From positions 186,001-250,000 of the forward strand of contig NZ_JAESVA010000003.1 of the NCBI RefSeq assembly GCF_020621385.1: a DNA stretch of 64,000 nt. The letters run 5' to 3'. Source of the DNA: Acidisoma cellulosilyticum. Lineage in GTDB: Bacteria; Pseudomonadota; Alphaproteobacteria; Acetobacterales; Acetobacteraceae. Of this stretch, positions 9,277 through 17,761 are shown piece after piece; position 1 is the first letter of the stretch; each line of letters begins with the position of its first letter. The notes beneath the pieces were generated by a model. That model searched no databases, was not told the DNA's origin, and worked only from the letters and a program-made list of their open reading frames with translations. The translations under genes and the position numbers were made by a program.

Positions 9277-9999
9277 TCAGACGTCGCGTATGATCGTATA
9301 AGGTCCCTCACCGCGCATGGCAGCCGCAAACGCGCCTTGGCGGTGGAGATTGAAAACCACGATCGGCAGCTTGCTCTCCCGCGCCAGGCTGATCGCCGCG
9401 GCGTCCATCACGGCCAAGTCCTGAGAGAGCACTTCAAGATAGGTCAGCGTGTCAAATCGTTTTGCATCTGTAACTTTATGCGGGTCGGCGGAATAGACGC
9501 CATCGACCTGCGTGCCCTTCAGAATGGCGTCGCAGCTCATCTCGGCCGCACGCAGCGCTGCCGCCGTATCCGTCGTGAAAAACGGGTTGCCGGTGCCGGC
9601 AGCGAAGATGACGATCCGCCCTTTCTCCATGTGCCGCTGGGCACGGCGGCGGATATAGGGTTCGCAAAGGCTTGCCATCGGGATGGCGGATTGCACGCGG
9701 GTCGGCAGGCCGGAGATTTCGAGCGCGCTCTGCATGGCAAGCGCATTCATCACCGTCGCCAGCATGCCCATGTAGTCGGCCTGGGCACGATCCATGCCGG
9801 CGGCCGCACCCTTCATGCCCCGAAAAATATTGCCGCCACCAATGACGACGCAGACTTCGACGCCCATCCCGACAACGGAGCCAATATCAGCCGCGATCTG
9901 CTTAACCGTCGGCGAATCGAGCCCGTATTCGCCAGGCCCCATCAGCGCCTCACCCGAAAGCTTGAGGAGCACGCGCTTATAAAGGGGCTGACCGTCCAT
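9277..9999 (-). CDS. pyrH: UMP kinase
   Basis: PyrH phosphorylates UMP to UDP in pyrimidine nucleotide synthesis. It belongs to the amino-acid-kinase fold, with [11 protein letters not shown] at the phosphate site, [11 protein letters not shown] for UMP binding and the [16 protein letters not shown] motif. The 240-residue length is standard and the ATG start at 9999 is clear. It follows tsf after a 209-base gap that holds a hairpin. Confidence 0.97.
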   Translation of the reverse strand: MDGQPLYKRVLLKLSGEALMGPGEYGLDSPTVKQIAADIGSVVGMGVEVCVVIGGGNIFRGMKGAAAGMDRAQADYMGMLATVMNALAMQSALEISGLPTRVQSAIPMASLCEPYIRRRAQRHMEKGRIVIFAAGTGNPFFTTDTAAALRAAEMSCDAILKGTQVDGVYSADPHKVTDAKRFDTLTYLEVLSQDLAVMDAAAISLARESKLPIVVFNLHRQGAFAAAMRGEGPYTIIRDV

Positions 10000-10172
10000 G
10001 CTGTCCTTGAATTCCTTTAGCCATAAGTCGGCGGCCGATCCGGCTCAAAGAACCCGGGCGGCCGCACCCTAGAGATAGGGTGTTAGCGCCACAAGTGTCA
10101 GAGTCTCAATCCAAGCGCAAACGCGCCAGCCATGCCCGCGACCACGAAAATTTGTCTGCGGTGCCCGGCGCA

Positions 10173-10195
10173 GGGGTGGCGCGCGGCGCCACCCC
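10173..10195. repeat. 10-bp inverted repeat downstream of tsf
   Basis: GGGGTGGCGC (10173-10182) pairs with GCGCCACCCC (10186-10195) across a 3-base loop. It lies 14 bases beyond the tsf stop in the minus-strand transcript. There is no immediate U-run, so it may be a partial terminator or a 3'-end stabiliser between tsf and pyrH. Confidence 0.5.
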
Positions 10196-10208
10196 CGGCG
10201 GTTCAGTC

Positions 10209-11132
10209 TTAGACGCTGGCGGGAGCGATGCCAGCGGTCGCCGCAACTTCCGCTGCGAAATCAGAGGTTTGCTTCTCGATGCCTTCGCCGAGCTGGAAGC
10301 GATCGAAGCCAGCCAGCTTGGCGCCGGCCTTCTGCACCACAGCGCGGACGCGGCTTTCGCCGTCATGCACCCAAACCTGCTCCAGCAGAACGACCTCTTC
10401 GTAATACTTACGGATGCGGCCCTCGACCATTTTCTCGATGATCGCTTCCGGCTTGCCGGAGGCCCGCGCCTGCTCGCTCAGCACGTCGCGCTCACGCAGC
10501 AAGGCTGCGGGATCGACTGCATCGACGTCCAGCGCTTCCGGACGGGTCGCCGCAACATGCATGCCGACCTGACGGCCGAGGATTTCCAGACCGTCCAGCT
10601 CACTCGCGGCTTCCAGCGCCACGAGCACGCCGATCTTGCCGATGCCGGGCTTAAGGGCGCTGTGGATATAGGTCGCGACGACGCCGCTCGGCACGCGCAG
10701 AACGCGGGCGCGGCGGATCGTCATGTTCTCACCGATGGTGGCGACCATCTGGGTGAGCTGCTCCGCGACCGTGTGGCTGGTGCCGGGGAAGGCGGCAGCC
10801 TTGATCGCTTCGACGTCTTCGCCAACTTCGAGCGCGATCTTCGCGACCGTCTCGACGAAATCCTGGAAGGTTTCGTTGCGGGCCACGAAGTCGGTCTCGG
10901 CATTGACCTCGACCATGGAGGCGGCGTTGGTGGTGCTGGCGACGCCGATCAGCCCTTCGGCCGCGACGCGACCGGACTTCTTGGCGGCGGCCGACAGGCC
11001 CTTCTTGCGCAGCCAGTCGATGGCCGCATCCAGGTCGCCTGCCGTCTCGGTCAGCGCCTTCTTGCAGTCCATCATGCCGGCGCCGCTCTTTTCGCGCAGG
11101 TCCTTGACCAGCGCGGCTGTGATCTCGGCCAT
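10209..11132 (-). CDS. tsf: Translation elongation factor Ts
   Basis: EF-Ts exchanges GDP for GTP on EF-Tu. The N-terminal UBA-like module with [16 protein letters not shown], the WLRKKG segment and the core motif [14 protein letters not shown] are all recognisable, and 307 residues is normal. GGAGATCGAA precedes ATG 11132. The gene follows rpsB after 229 bases containing a strong hairpin. Confidence 0.97.
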   Translation of the reverse strand: MAEITAALVKDLREKSGAGMMDCKKALTETAGDLDAAIDWLRKKGLSAAAKKSGRVAAEGLIGVASTTNAASMVEVNAETDFVARNETFQDFVETVAKIALEVGEDVEAIKAAAFPGTSHTVAEQLTQMVATIGENMTIRRARVLRVPSGVVATYIHSALKPGIGKIGVLVALEAASELDGLEILGRQVGMHVAATRPEALDVDAVDPAALLRERDVLSEQARASGKPEAIIEKMVEGRIRKYYEEVVLLEQVWVHDGESRVRAVVQKAGAKLAGFDRFQLGEGIEKQTSDFAAEVAATAGIAPASV

Positions 11133-11316
11133 TTCGATCTCCGTATGGTTAAACGGCGCAGCGCCTTGGCGGCGTCGCCATCGGTTCCTCTAGGCGAGCC
11201 TTTATATCGGCCCCGAACATCCAGAGAAGGCCCCAAAAGCGAGATGATTTCAGGTCAATCGACCGGCAATCCTCATCGCGCTCTCAATCATGAATTGGGA
11301 GCCTTACGTCATCAGA

Positions 11317-11354
11317 CCGGCATATCGGGCGGCTTGCGCCACCCGATATGCCGG
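11317..11354. repeat. 13-bp inverted repeat in the rpsB-tsf gap
   Basis: CCGGCATATCGGG (11317-11329) and CCCGATATGCCGG (11342-11354) are perfectly complementary with a 12-base loop that can itself pair GGC/GCC. It begins 7 bases after the rpsB stop on the minus strand. No U-run follows. A regulatory or attenuating hairpin between rpsB and tsf is known in other bacteria; the role here is inferred. Confidence 0.65.
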
Positions 11355-11361
11355 GAAAGAC

Positions 11362-12189
11362 TTAGGCTTCGACGGGCGTTTCGACAGGCGCTTCGGCGAC
11401 CGCGGCGGCGACCGGAACTTCGATATCGTCTTCGTCGTCTTCCGGCACAACGCCCGTGGGCAGTTCTTCGGAGGCACCGATGTCACGGCCGGAAGCCGCC
11501 ATCTCGGCGCTGATACCGTCGAGCACGGAGTTCGACACCAGATCGCAATACATCATGATGGCGCGGATCGCGTCGTCATTGCCCGGGATCGGGTAGGTCA
11601 CGCCGGTCGGGTCGGAATTGCTGTCGAGGACGGCAACGACCGGGATGCCAAGCTTGTTGGCTTCCTGAACGGCGAGCTTTTCCTTGTTGGTATCGATGAT
11701 GAACAGGATATCGGGCAGGCCGCCCATTTCCTTGATGCCACCAAGCGCACGTTCCAGCTTCTCCTGGTCGCGCGTGATCTCAAGGACTTCCTTCTTCGTC
11801 AGGCCCTGCGTGTCACCGGCCACCAGCTCTTCGATCTGGCGCAGGCGCTTGATGCTGGCCGTGATCGTCTTCCAGTTGGTCAGCATGCCGCCGAGCCAGC
11901 GGTGGTTCACGTAATACTGGCCGCAACGGCGAGCGGCGTCGGCGACGGGCTCAGCCGCGGCGCGCTTGGTGCCGACGAACAGAACGCGGCCGCCATTGGC
12001 GGTCGTGTCGCGCAGCGCGCGCAGCGCGCGGTCCAGCATCGGCACGGTCTGCTGCAGGTCGATGATATGGACCTGGTTGCGGACGCCAAAGAGGTAGGGC
12101 GCCATCGCAGGATTCCAGCGACGCGTGTGGTGACCAAAGTGAACGCCAGCTTCCAGCAGCTGACGCAGCGTGTATTCGGGCATCGCCAT
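11362..12189 (-). CDS. rpsB: 30S ribosomal protein S2
   Basis: S2 is a small-subunit protein needed for S1 docking. The core is fully conserved ([44 protein letters not shown]). At 275 residues it carries an acidic then Ala/Val/Pro/Glu-rich C-terminal tail (from about residue 245), as in related alphaproteobacteria. AAAGGAGC lies 8 bases before ATG 12189. It is the first gene of the superoperon running to lpxD. Confidence 0.97.
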   Translation of the reverse strand: MAMPEYTLRQLLEAGVHFGHHTRRWNPAMAPYLFGVRNQVHIIDLQQTVPMLDRALRALRDTTANGGRVLFVGTKRAAAEPVADAARRCGQYYVNHRWLGGMLTNWKTITASIKRLRQIEELVAGDTQGLTKKEVLEITRDQEKLERALGGIKEMGGLPDILFIIDTNKEKLAVQEANKLGIPVVAVLDSNSDPTGVTYPIPGNDDAIRAIMMYCDLVSNSVLDGISAEMAASGRDIGASEELPTGVVPEDDEDDIEVPVAAAVAEAPVETPVEA

Positions 12190-12330
12190 GAGCGTGCTCC
12201 TTTCCTATTCGTCCGGTTAACCCTCCGCAGGGCGTAGCTCTGAAGCACCGGACCCAGTCGTTTTCGACCGAGAAAGGCGCCCTGCGTGCGAATTTGCTCC
12301 CGTCCCGACCATCGGGACCGAAGCGGCGCT

Positions 12331-12359
12331 GCTATTGCGCATCGGCTCTGTCTTTGCAA
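12331..12359 (-). promoter_or_regulatory. Possible promoter for the rpsB superoperon
   Basis: On the minus strand TTGCAA (12354-12359) and AATAGC (12331-12336) are separated by exactly 17 bases, about 140 bases before the rpsB start. Neither hexamer is a strong match, so this is only a candidate. Confidence 0.3.
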
Positions 12360-12457
12360 GCAAAACGGGCCGTCTCGCGGTGCCGGGCAGCCATTCCCGT
12401 ATACAGCCGGTTCGCGACGATTGAGTTTTCGCTGCTCCCCGCCCAGGTTGTTATCCC

Positions 12458-13489
12458 ATGAGCGCGCACAAAACCCTTCGCATCAGCGTCCTGGATCAGG
12501 CTCCTATCGCCGCCAACAGGACCGGCGGACAGGCGCTGCGCCAGGTCATTGACCTCGCCAGGCTCGCCGAGCGCTCCGGCTTTCACCGCTATTGGATTGC
12601 CGAGCATCACGCGACCCCGGGCCTCGCCTCGGCCAGCCCCGAAGTGCTCCTCGGCGCGGTGGGCATGGCGACCGCGCGTATCCGCATCGGCACCGGTGGC
12701 GTCATGCTGCCGCATTACAGTCCTTTCAAAGTGGCCGAGACCTTCAGCATGCTGGCCGGGCTGTTTCCGGACCGCGTCGATCTCGGCCTCGGCCGCGCGC
12801 CCGGGTCAGACGGGCGCACCGCCTATGCCCTGCAGCGTGACCGGCGGGAACGCGCGCCGGACGACTTCCCGCAGGTGCTGGCCGAGCTGCTCGGTTATCT
12901 GGATGACCGGATTCCCGAAAGCCACCCCTTCGCCTACCTGTCGAAGACCTTGCCGGGCGGAACGGACAAGCCGGCCCCCTGGATGCTCGGCACCTCGCCC
13001 GACAGCGCCGCCTGGGCGGCGGAACTCGGCCTGCCCTATTGCATTGCCGATTTCATCAACCCCCATGGCGCGGAACTGGCCGAGCAATATCGCCAGGCCT
13101 TCCGGCCCAACCCGGACCGCGGCATCACCGCGCCGCAGGTGATGGTCGCCTCCTGGTCGATCACCGCCGATACAGTGGCGGAGGCCGAGCGCCTGGCGCT
13201 GAGTTCCCGCATGCTGTTCAAGCTGCTGCATCGGGGCGAGCTGATCGCCGTGCCGTCACCGGAAGAGGCGCGGCGCTTTCTGGAAAGCGATACCGCGCCC
13301 AACACCCGCAGGCGCCGGCTGGTGCTCGGCACGCCCGACCTCGTTCGGGCAGGGCTGGAAGCCATTGCCGCCGAATACGGCGCGGAGGAGGTCATGGTCG
13401 TGAACATTATGTACGAGCATGACGCGCGGCTGCGGTCCTATGCGCTGCTGGCCGAGGCCTTCGGGCTGCCAGAACAATTACAAAACTAG
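12458..13489 (+). CDS. LLM-class flavin-dependent oxidoreductase
   Basis: This is a bacterial-luciferase-like monooxygenase that uses FMNH2 supplied by a separate reductase. The protein of 343 residues shows the family pattern: an N-terminal SVLDQAPI, YWIAEHHATPGLASASP, then IRIGTGGVMLPHYSP and VDLGLGRAPG. It belongs to the group-1 family often annotated as alkane or luciferase-family monooxygenase; the substrate cannot be deduced. It is transcribed divergently from rpsB and its stop overlaps the next, convergent gene by 4 bases. Confidence 0.88.
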   Translation: MSAHKTLRISVLDQAPIAANRTGGQALRQVIDLARLAERSGFHRYWIAEHHATPGLASASPEVLLGAVGMATARIRIGTGGVMLPHYSPFKVAETFSMLAGLFPDRVDLGLGRAPGSDGRTAYALQRDRRERAPDDFPQVLAELLGYLDDRIPESHPFAYLSKTLPGGTDKPAPWMLGTSPDSAAWAAELGLPYCIADFINPHGAELAEQYRQAFRPNPDRGITAPQVMVASWSITADTVAEAERLALSSRMLFKLLHRGELIAVPSPEEARRFLESDTAPNTRRRRLVLGTPDLVRAGLEAIAAEYGAEEVMVVNIMYEHDARLRSYALLAEAFGLPEQLQN

Positions 13490-13899
13490 TAACTGACTGC
13501 CCAAAGGGACCCGTCGACGGTCTGGCACTCCCCATTCCCATGTCCACCTAGGCTTACTGAACCTCGGCAAAGCATCTCGGTATGGATTCCCCTTGCCACG
13601 AATTGGACACCGCCAGCGCCATATCCTATTGCAGTCGCAGTTTGCCCCCCGCTGAAAGCCATCGCCATGGCTGCATCTCGAGCCACATGGTAGTGGCCGT
13701 GCAGTACTTCGCCACTGGGCATAATGATCTTGACGGGTCCTTGGTCAATTCCCTCTCGGACAAATTCAATTTGCGGATCGCCAATGGCTTTTGCGGAGTC
13801 GTTTAGAGGGAAAACATCTGCATTACTGGTACACCCACATAAGATGGCCGCAGCAGCTAGCGGAGCCCATCTCAACCGAGTTTGCAGCGCTAGCACCAT
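13486..13899 (-). CDS. Small probable lipoprotein, unrecognised
   Basis: I do not recognise this family. The start is ATG 13899 with GGAGG 8 bases upstream, giving 137 residues. The N-terminus (MVLALQTRLRWAPLAAAAIL) is a basic then hydrophobic signal followed by LCGC, a plausible lipobox. The mature part has a GEVLHGHYHV stretch and ends in a Gly-rich segment with two cysteines (MLCRGS, GECQTV). The DNA of 13500-13950 is visibly less GC-rich than the flanks, suggesting acquisition or relaxed constraint. Confidence 0.65.
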   Translation of the reverse strand: MVLALQTRLRWAPLAAAAILCGCTSNADVFPLNDSAKAIGDPQIEFVREGIDQGPVKIIMPSGEVLHGHYHVARDAAMAMAFSGGQTATAIGYGAGGVQFVARGIHTEMLCRGSVSLGGHGNGECQTVDGSLWAVSY

Positions 13900-13984
13900 G
13901 GATTTGACCTCCAATCCAGCCCGCTGAATGCGGAATCCGGCAACTAATCCAGTATAGCCACCCAGTCTCCCTACGCGGTGATCC

Positions 13985-15442
13985 TCAGATCATGATCGCG
14001 CTGGCGTCAAAACCGTTCGGCAGCACGCCGCGCGGGCGGATGAGGTCGTAAGGCCCACGCGCCAGAAACTTGGCCGAGCCGGGTTCGGCCGTCACCACAC
14101 CGTCCTGCATCACCACCCGCCCCCGCGCGATCGTGATCTGCGGCCAGCCTGTCACCTCCAGCCCCTCATAGGGCGTGTAGTCGATAGCGTGCTGCATCAG
14201 GTTATTGGTGATGGTGACCTTCCTGGTCGGGTCCCAGAGCACGAGGTCGGCATCCGCCCCCGGCGCGATCGTGCCCTTGCGCGGATAGAGGCCGAAGAGT
14301 TTCGCGGCATTGAGCGATGTCAGGCGCACGAAGGTCTGCAGGTCGATCCGGCCCTTGGACACGCCTTCGCTGAAGATGATCGGCATGCGGGCGGCCAGGC
14401 CCGGCACCCCGTTCGGGATGCGCGTGAAAGGCGCGTCGGTGCCGTTGCGCTGCTTGCCGATGCCCTCCTTGTAGAAGCTGTGGCCGCTATGGTCGGAGGA
14501 GATGATATCGATCGTCCCGGCGCGGATCGCCTGCCACAGGCCATCGCTTTCGGCCTGACCGCGCGGCGCCGGGCTGCAGACGAATTTCGCGCCCTCGAAA
14601 CCGGGGCGATCCATATCGGCCGCATCCAGCACCAGATATTGCGGGCAGGTCTCTCCCCAGACCTTCAAACCGCGATCCTGTGCGGCGGCGATTTCATGGG
14701 CAGGCTCGGGGCCTGAGACATGGAAAATCTGGATCGGCTGATCGACCAGTTCCGCGAGCGCGATCGCGCGATGCGTCGCCTCCCGCTCGATCACCGTGGG
14801 CCGCGCCCAGGCGTGATATTTCGGCGCCGTCATGCCTGCCTTGAGCAAGGCTTCCGTCAGCCAGCCGATCGCGTCGTAATTCTCGGCATGGACGGTGACG
14901 ATGGCGCCCGCGCGACGGGCGGCCGCCAGGACCCGCAGATATTGCCGGTCGTCGATGCGGACATCGTCATAGGTCAGAAAGACCTTCAGACTGCGCACGC
15001 CCGAGGCCACGACCTCGGGAATATCCTCCTGCACGACAGCATAGAACGGATCGTTGATGATCTGATGGAAGCTGTAATCCACCATGCCCTGCGCCGCGCG
15101 ACGATGGTATTCCGCGAGCACGGGCCCAAGACGTTGACCTTTGAACTGGGCCGCGAAGGTGATGACGCTTGTCGTGCCACCCGCGAAACAGGCAGCGGAT
15201 GCCTGCGCGAAACTATCCTCGTAGGATGAGCCGTCGGGGTCCAACTGCTCGATATGGCAATGCGGATCGACACCGCCCGGCAGCACAAGCAATCCGCCCG
15301 CGTCGATGACCTCGGCGCCGTCGGTCGCCAGATCAAGGCCGATCGCAGTGATGGTTTCGCCGGTAATGCCGACATCGGCGCGCACCGTGTCGCTGCCCGT
15401 CACCACAACACCGCCGCGAACGACGCGATCAAAACTACCCAC
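13985..15442 (-). CDS. hydA: Dihydropyrimidinase / D-hydantoinase
   Basis: This cyclic amidase hydrolyses dihydrouracil, dihydrothymine or 5-substituted hydantoins; it acts in reductive pyrimidine degradation. Metal ligands are visible in GGVDPHCHIEQL, the carbamylated lysine in RSLKVFLTYDD, HAEN, FHVSGPEPAHE and the catalytic SSDHSGHS. I start it at GTG 15442, 5 bases after GAGGGGGAAG, giving 485 residues, the usual family size; the longer frame to 15511 adds an unlikely Cys/Arg-rich head. No other pyrimidine-degradation gene is adjacent. Confidence 0.92.
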   Translation of the reverse strand: MGSFDRVVRGGVVVTGSDTVRADVGITGETITAIGLDLATDGAEVIDAGGLLVLPGGVDPHCHIEQLDPDGSSYEDSFAQASAACFAGGTTSVITFAAQFKGQRLGPVLAEYHRRAAQGMVDYSFHQIINDPFYAVVQEDIPEVVASGVRSLKVFLTYDDVRIDDRQYLRVLAAARRAGAIVTVHAENYDAIGWLTEALLKAGMTAPKYHAWARPTVIEREATHRAIALAELVDQPIQIFHVSGPEPAHEIAAAQDRGLKVWGETCPQYLVLDAADMDRPGFEGAKFVCSPAPRGQAESDGLWQAIRAGTIDIISSDHSGHSFYKEGIGKQRNGTDAPFTRIPNGVPGLAARMPIIFSEGVSKGRIDLQTFVRLTSLNAAKLFGLYPRKGTIAPGADADLVLWDPTRKVTITNNLMQHAIDYTPYEGLEVTGWPQITIARGRVVMQDGVVTAEPGSAKFLARGPYDLIRPRGVLPNGFDASAIMI

Positions 15443-15529
15443 GGCTTCCCCCTCTGTCAGACGATAGAGGGGCAATCCATAGCAGAATGACCGACACCGC
15501 AAGCGGCACACAGCGTGTTAATGCCGAAG

Positions 15530-16117
15530 TTAGTGGTTGTATCCGTGCTGATTGGACGGCGCGTTATAGGGCTGACCGCCACCGCCACCACCCCCACCAT
15601 GCCAACCGCCGCCGGGCTGGCCACCGCCCTGGGGCTGACCGCCGCCGCCACCGTGCCAGCCACCGCCGGGTTGACCGCCACCGCCGCCCGGTGGGGGATG
15701 ATATCCACCGCCGCCGCCGCCGCCATTCCAGCCGCCACCACCTGGGGGCGGACCGCCGCCGCCGCCATGCCAACCTCCGCCACCCGGAGGCGGGCCACCG
15801 CCACCATGCCAACCGCCGCCACCACCGCCATGCCAACCGCCCGGAGGCGGCGGCGGATGGCCGCCACCCCAATAACCGCCTTGGCCGGCCCAATAGCCTC
15901 CGCCACCACCATAGTAGCCGCCACCGACAACAACGGGCGCCACGGCATAGGGTGCGGCATAGCCGGGGGCATAGGGCGCGGCATAGGCTGGCGCATAAGC
16001 CGCCGATCCATAGCCCGGGGAACCGTAATAGCCGTCCGGATAGTAGCAGCCACCCAGGGCCAGCAGAGCAGCGCCCGCCAGTCCCGCGCGCAACAAGGAT
16101 GATAATCTGCTCGTCAT
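15530..16117 (-). CDS. Gly/Trp/His/Tyr-rich lipoprotein
   Basis: The protein has 195 residues. A lipoprotein signal ends in LLALGGC (about residue 24). A Tyr/Ala/Pro segment with AYAPAYAAPYAPGYAAPYA follows, and from about residue 70 the rest is glycine with regularly spaced WHGGGG and PPPGG units. GGAGGGG precedes ATG 16117. Such low-complexity lipoproteins occur in acetic-acid-type bacteria, but I know no function. The repeats may bind metal through His, or coat the outer membrane; that is speculation. Confidence 0.75.
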   Translation of the reverse strand: MTSRLSSLLRAGLAGAALLALGGCYYPDGYYGSPGYGSAAYAPAYAAPYAPGYAAPYAVAPVVVGGGYYGGGGGYWAGQGGYWGGGHPPPPPGGWHGGGGGGWHGGGGPPPGGGGWHGGGGGPPPGGGGWNGGGGGGGYHPPPGGGGGQPGGGWHGGGGGQPQGGGQPGGGWHGGGGGGGGQPYNAPSNQHGYNH

Positions 16118-16457
16118 GGTGCGGCCCCTCCGTTGAGCCTGCGGGCTCTCACCCGATTATCCAGACTGACCCTCAACTTGGGCAGCACCTTGCGGGAAGC
16201 GAGGCCGAACCATGGCATTCGCCGTTCAAGTCGGGCTGATCGCCTTCACCTTTGGGCGAGTGACGCGACAGGAAATGAGGCGGGCGATTCGATCAGCATT
16301 CATTATGCAATTGCGAATCACTTGCAATTGATCGATGGGCAATTTAGGGTCCTTGGCATGCGCGAAACCCCAAACGGTTCGCCTTCCGTCCGAACTTCAT
16401 TATTTGAATTGAGCGCGGCCAAAATAATTTTGCTCGATCAACCGAAAGAATAATATC
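16118..16457. other. Intergenic region upstream of the heme operon
   Basis: This 340-base gap separates the divergent Gly-rich lipoprotein and the heme-oxygenase gene. I see no convincing gene in it. It becomes AT-rich from about 16290 and holds the Fur-like element listed separately, so it probably contains the promoter of the heme-uptake operon. Confidence 0.6.
16305..16332. promoter_or_regulatory. Fur-like box upstream of the heme-uptake operon
   Basis: TGCGAATCACTTGCA (16313-16327) is an imperfect 7-1-7 inverted repeat (two mismatches) within ATGCAATT...AATTGAT. It resembles the perfect copy at 19658-19672 in front of the receptor gene. It lies 130 bases before the first gene of the operon. 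Confidence 0.6.
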
Positions 16458-16820
16458 TTGTTCATCGCCACCAACCGATTCAAAATCAACCCCGAGCAGC
16501 AGAATGCCTTCCGTGAGCGTTGGCTGACGCGCGAGACCCATCTGGAAACCGTTCCGGGTTTCGTCGCCTTTCATCTTCTGGAAGGCCCGAGCAAGGACGA
16601 TCACGTCCTGTTCGTCTCGCATACCATCTGGCAAGCGCGCGAAGATTTCGAAGCCTGGACGAGATCCGAGCAGTTTCGGGCCGCTCATGCCCAGGCGGCC
16701 GCCGGCCAATCCATGGCACTCGCCCGCCCTGAGTTCGAAGGCTTCTCGGTTGTGCAGGAATTGGTGATGGGCGGCGCTCCGGGCTTTCTAACCTCAGCCG
16801 CTGCCACGCAAGCCGCCTGA
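16458..16820 (+). CDS. hmuQ: IsdG/HmuQ-like heme-degrading monooxygenase
   Basis: Enzymes of this ABM-fold family open the heme ring to release iron. The 120-residue protein has the three residues used by IsdG-type oxygenases at the expected spacing: Asn6 (FIATNRF), Trp67 and His77 (EAWTRSEQFRAAH). The start is TTG at 16458 with GAAAGAA upstream. It heads the hmuTUV genes and lies behind a Fur-like box, which supports a role in using imported heme. The symbol follows the rhizobial homologue and is provisional. A general ABM-domain enzyme remains possible. Confidence 0.8.
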   Translation: MFIATNRFKINPEQQNAFRERWLTRETHLETVPGFVAFHLLEGPSKDDHVLFVSHTIWQAREDFEAWTRSEQFRAAHAQAAAGQSMALARPEFEGFSVVQELVMGGAPGFLTSAAATQAA

Positions 16821-16872
16821 TCTTTCGGCTCGCGATATCTCCCGCTCCCCTCGTTCGAAATAGAGATGAACC

Positions 16873-17754
16873 TTGCGCGCGCTGCCCCTGCTTTCCCCCG
16901 CCTTGCTCTCCGGCTCAATGCTGGCCGGTTTTGTTCTGACGGCACCGCTCAGCGCCGCGCAAGCGCAGACGCATATCGTATCGGTCGGCGGCGCCTTGAC
17001 CGAAATCATCTATGACCTGCATCAGGAAGACCGGCTCGTCGGCATTGATAGCACAAGCAACTATCCCGATGCCGTGAAAAGGCTTCCCGATATCGGCTAT
17101 ATGCGCCGGCTGGCCGCCGAACCCATTCTGGCGCTGAATCCCGATCTGCTGTTGATTGAGGAAGGGTCAGGACCGCCGGCTGTGCTGACACAGTTGCACG
17201 CGACCGGCGTGACGATGATCATGATCCCCGACACGCCCGGCCTGCCCGGCGTTGTCGATAAAATCCACAAAGTTTCCGCGGCACTGGGCCAAACCGCGGC
17301 CGGCGATGCGCTCGCCGCTCAGGTGGAAAGCGCGGGCCAAATCCTCGCCGCGCGGCTCGCCCATGTGCAGAACCGCCCGAAGGTCCTCGTTCTCATGTCC
17401 GGTGGCAAAGGCAATGTTCTGGCGGCCGGCGACGGCACGGCCGCGCAGGCCATCATCGACCTCGCGGGCGGGCAGAACGCCGTCGCCGGCTTCTCCGGCT
17501 ATAAGCCGCTGACCCCTGAAATCGTCGCCGCCAGCGCGCCCGACGTCATCCTCATCCCCGACTTCGCGCTCGCCGGACTCGGTGGCGAAAAAGCGGTTCT
17601 GGACCTGCCCGATCTCGCCGGCAGCCCCGCCGCCCAGAACAAGCGCGTCGTGGTCATGGAGGGCATGCTGCTGCTCGGCTTCGGCCCGCGCACGCCGCTT
17701 GCTGCGACGGACCTCGCGGCCGCTTTGCATCCTGAGCTTCATCTGACCCCGTGA
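16873..17754 (+). CDS. hmuT: Heme ABC transporter periplasmic binding protein
   Basis: HmuT captures heme in the periplasm and delivers it to HmuUV. It has a signal peptide ending at AQAQ (about residue 35), and the cluster A-8 binding-protein fold with VSVGGALTEIIYDL, a two-lobe structure without a hinge of strands, and the characteristic EEGSGPPAVLTQL. Length 293 is normal. I accept TTG 16873 because it supplies the arginine-bearing signal start; the ATG at 16918 would give a short, uncharged signal. It lies 52 bases after the oxygenase gene and 7 before hmuU. Confidence 0.93.
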   Translation: MRALPLLSPALLSGSMLAGFVLTAPLSAAQAQTHIVSVGGALTEIIYDLHQEDRLVGIDSTSNYPDAVKRLPDIGYMRRLAAEPILALNPDLLLIEEGSGPPAVLTQLHATGVTMIMIPDTPGLPGVVDKIHKVSAALGQTAAGDALAAQVESAGQILAARLAHVQNRPKVLVLMSGGKGNVLAAGDGTAAQAIIDLAGGQNAVAGFSGYKPLTPEIVAASAPDVILIPDFALAGLGGEKAVLDLPDLAGSPAAQNKRVVVMEGMLLLGFGPRTPLAATDLAAALHPELHLTP

Positions 17755-17761
17755 CCGGGCA

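Noticed and set aside
15487-16239. Plus-strand frame of 250 codons opposite the Gly-rich lipoprotein
   Set aside because: His/Arg-rich shadow of GGN repeats; the minus-strand frame has a signal peptide, lipobox and ribosome site.
16133-16453. Plus-strand frame of 106 codons before the heme oxygenase
   Set aside because: Crosses the AT-rich region with the Fur-like box and has no ribosome site or known domain.
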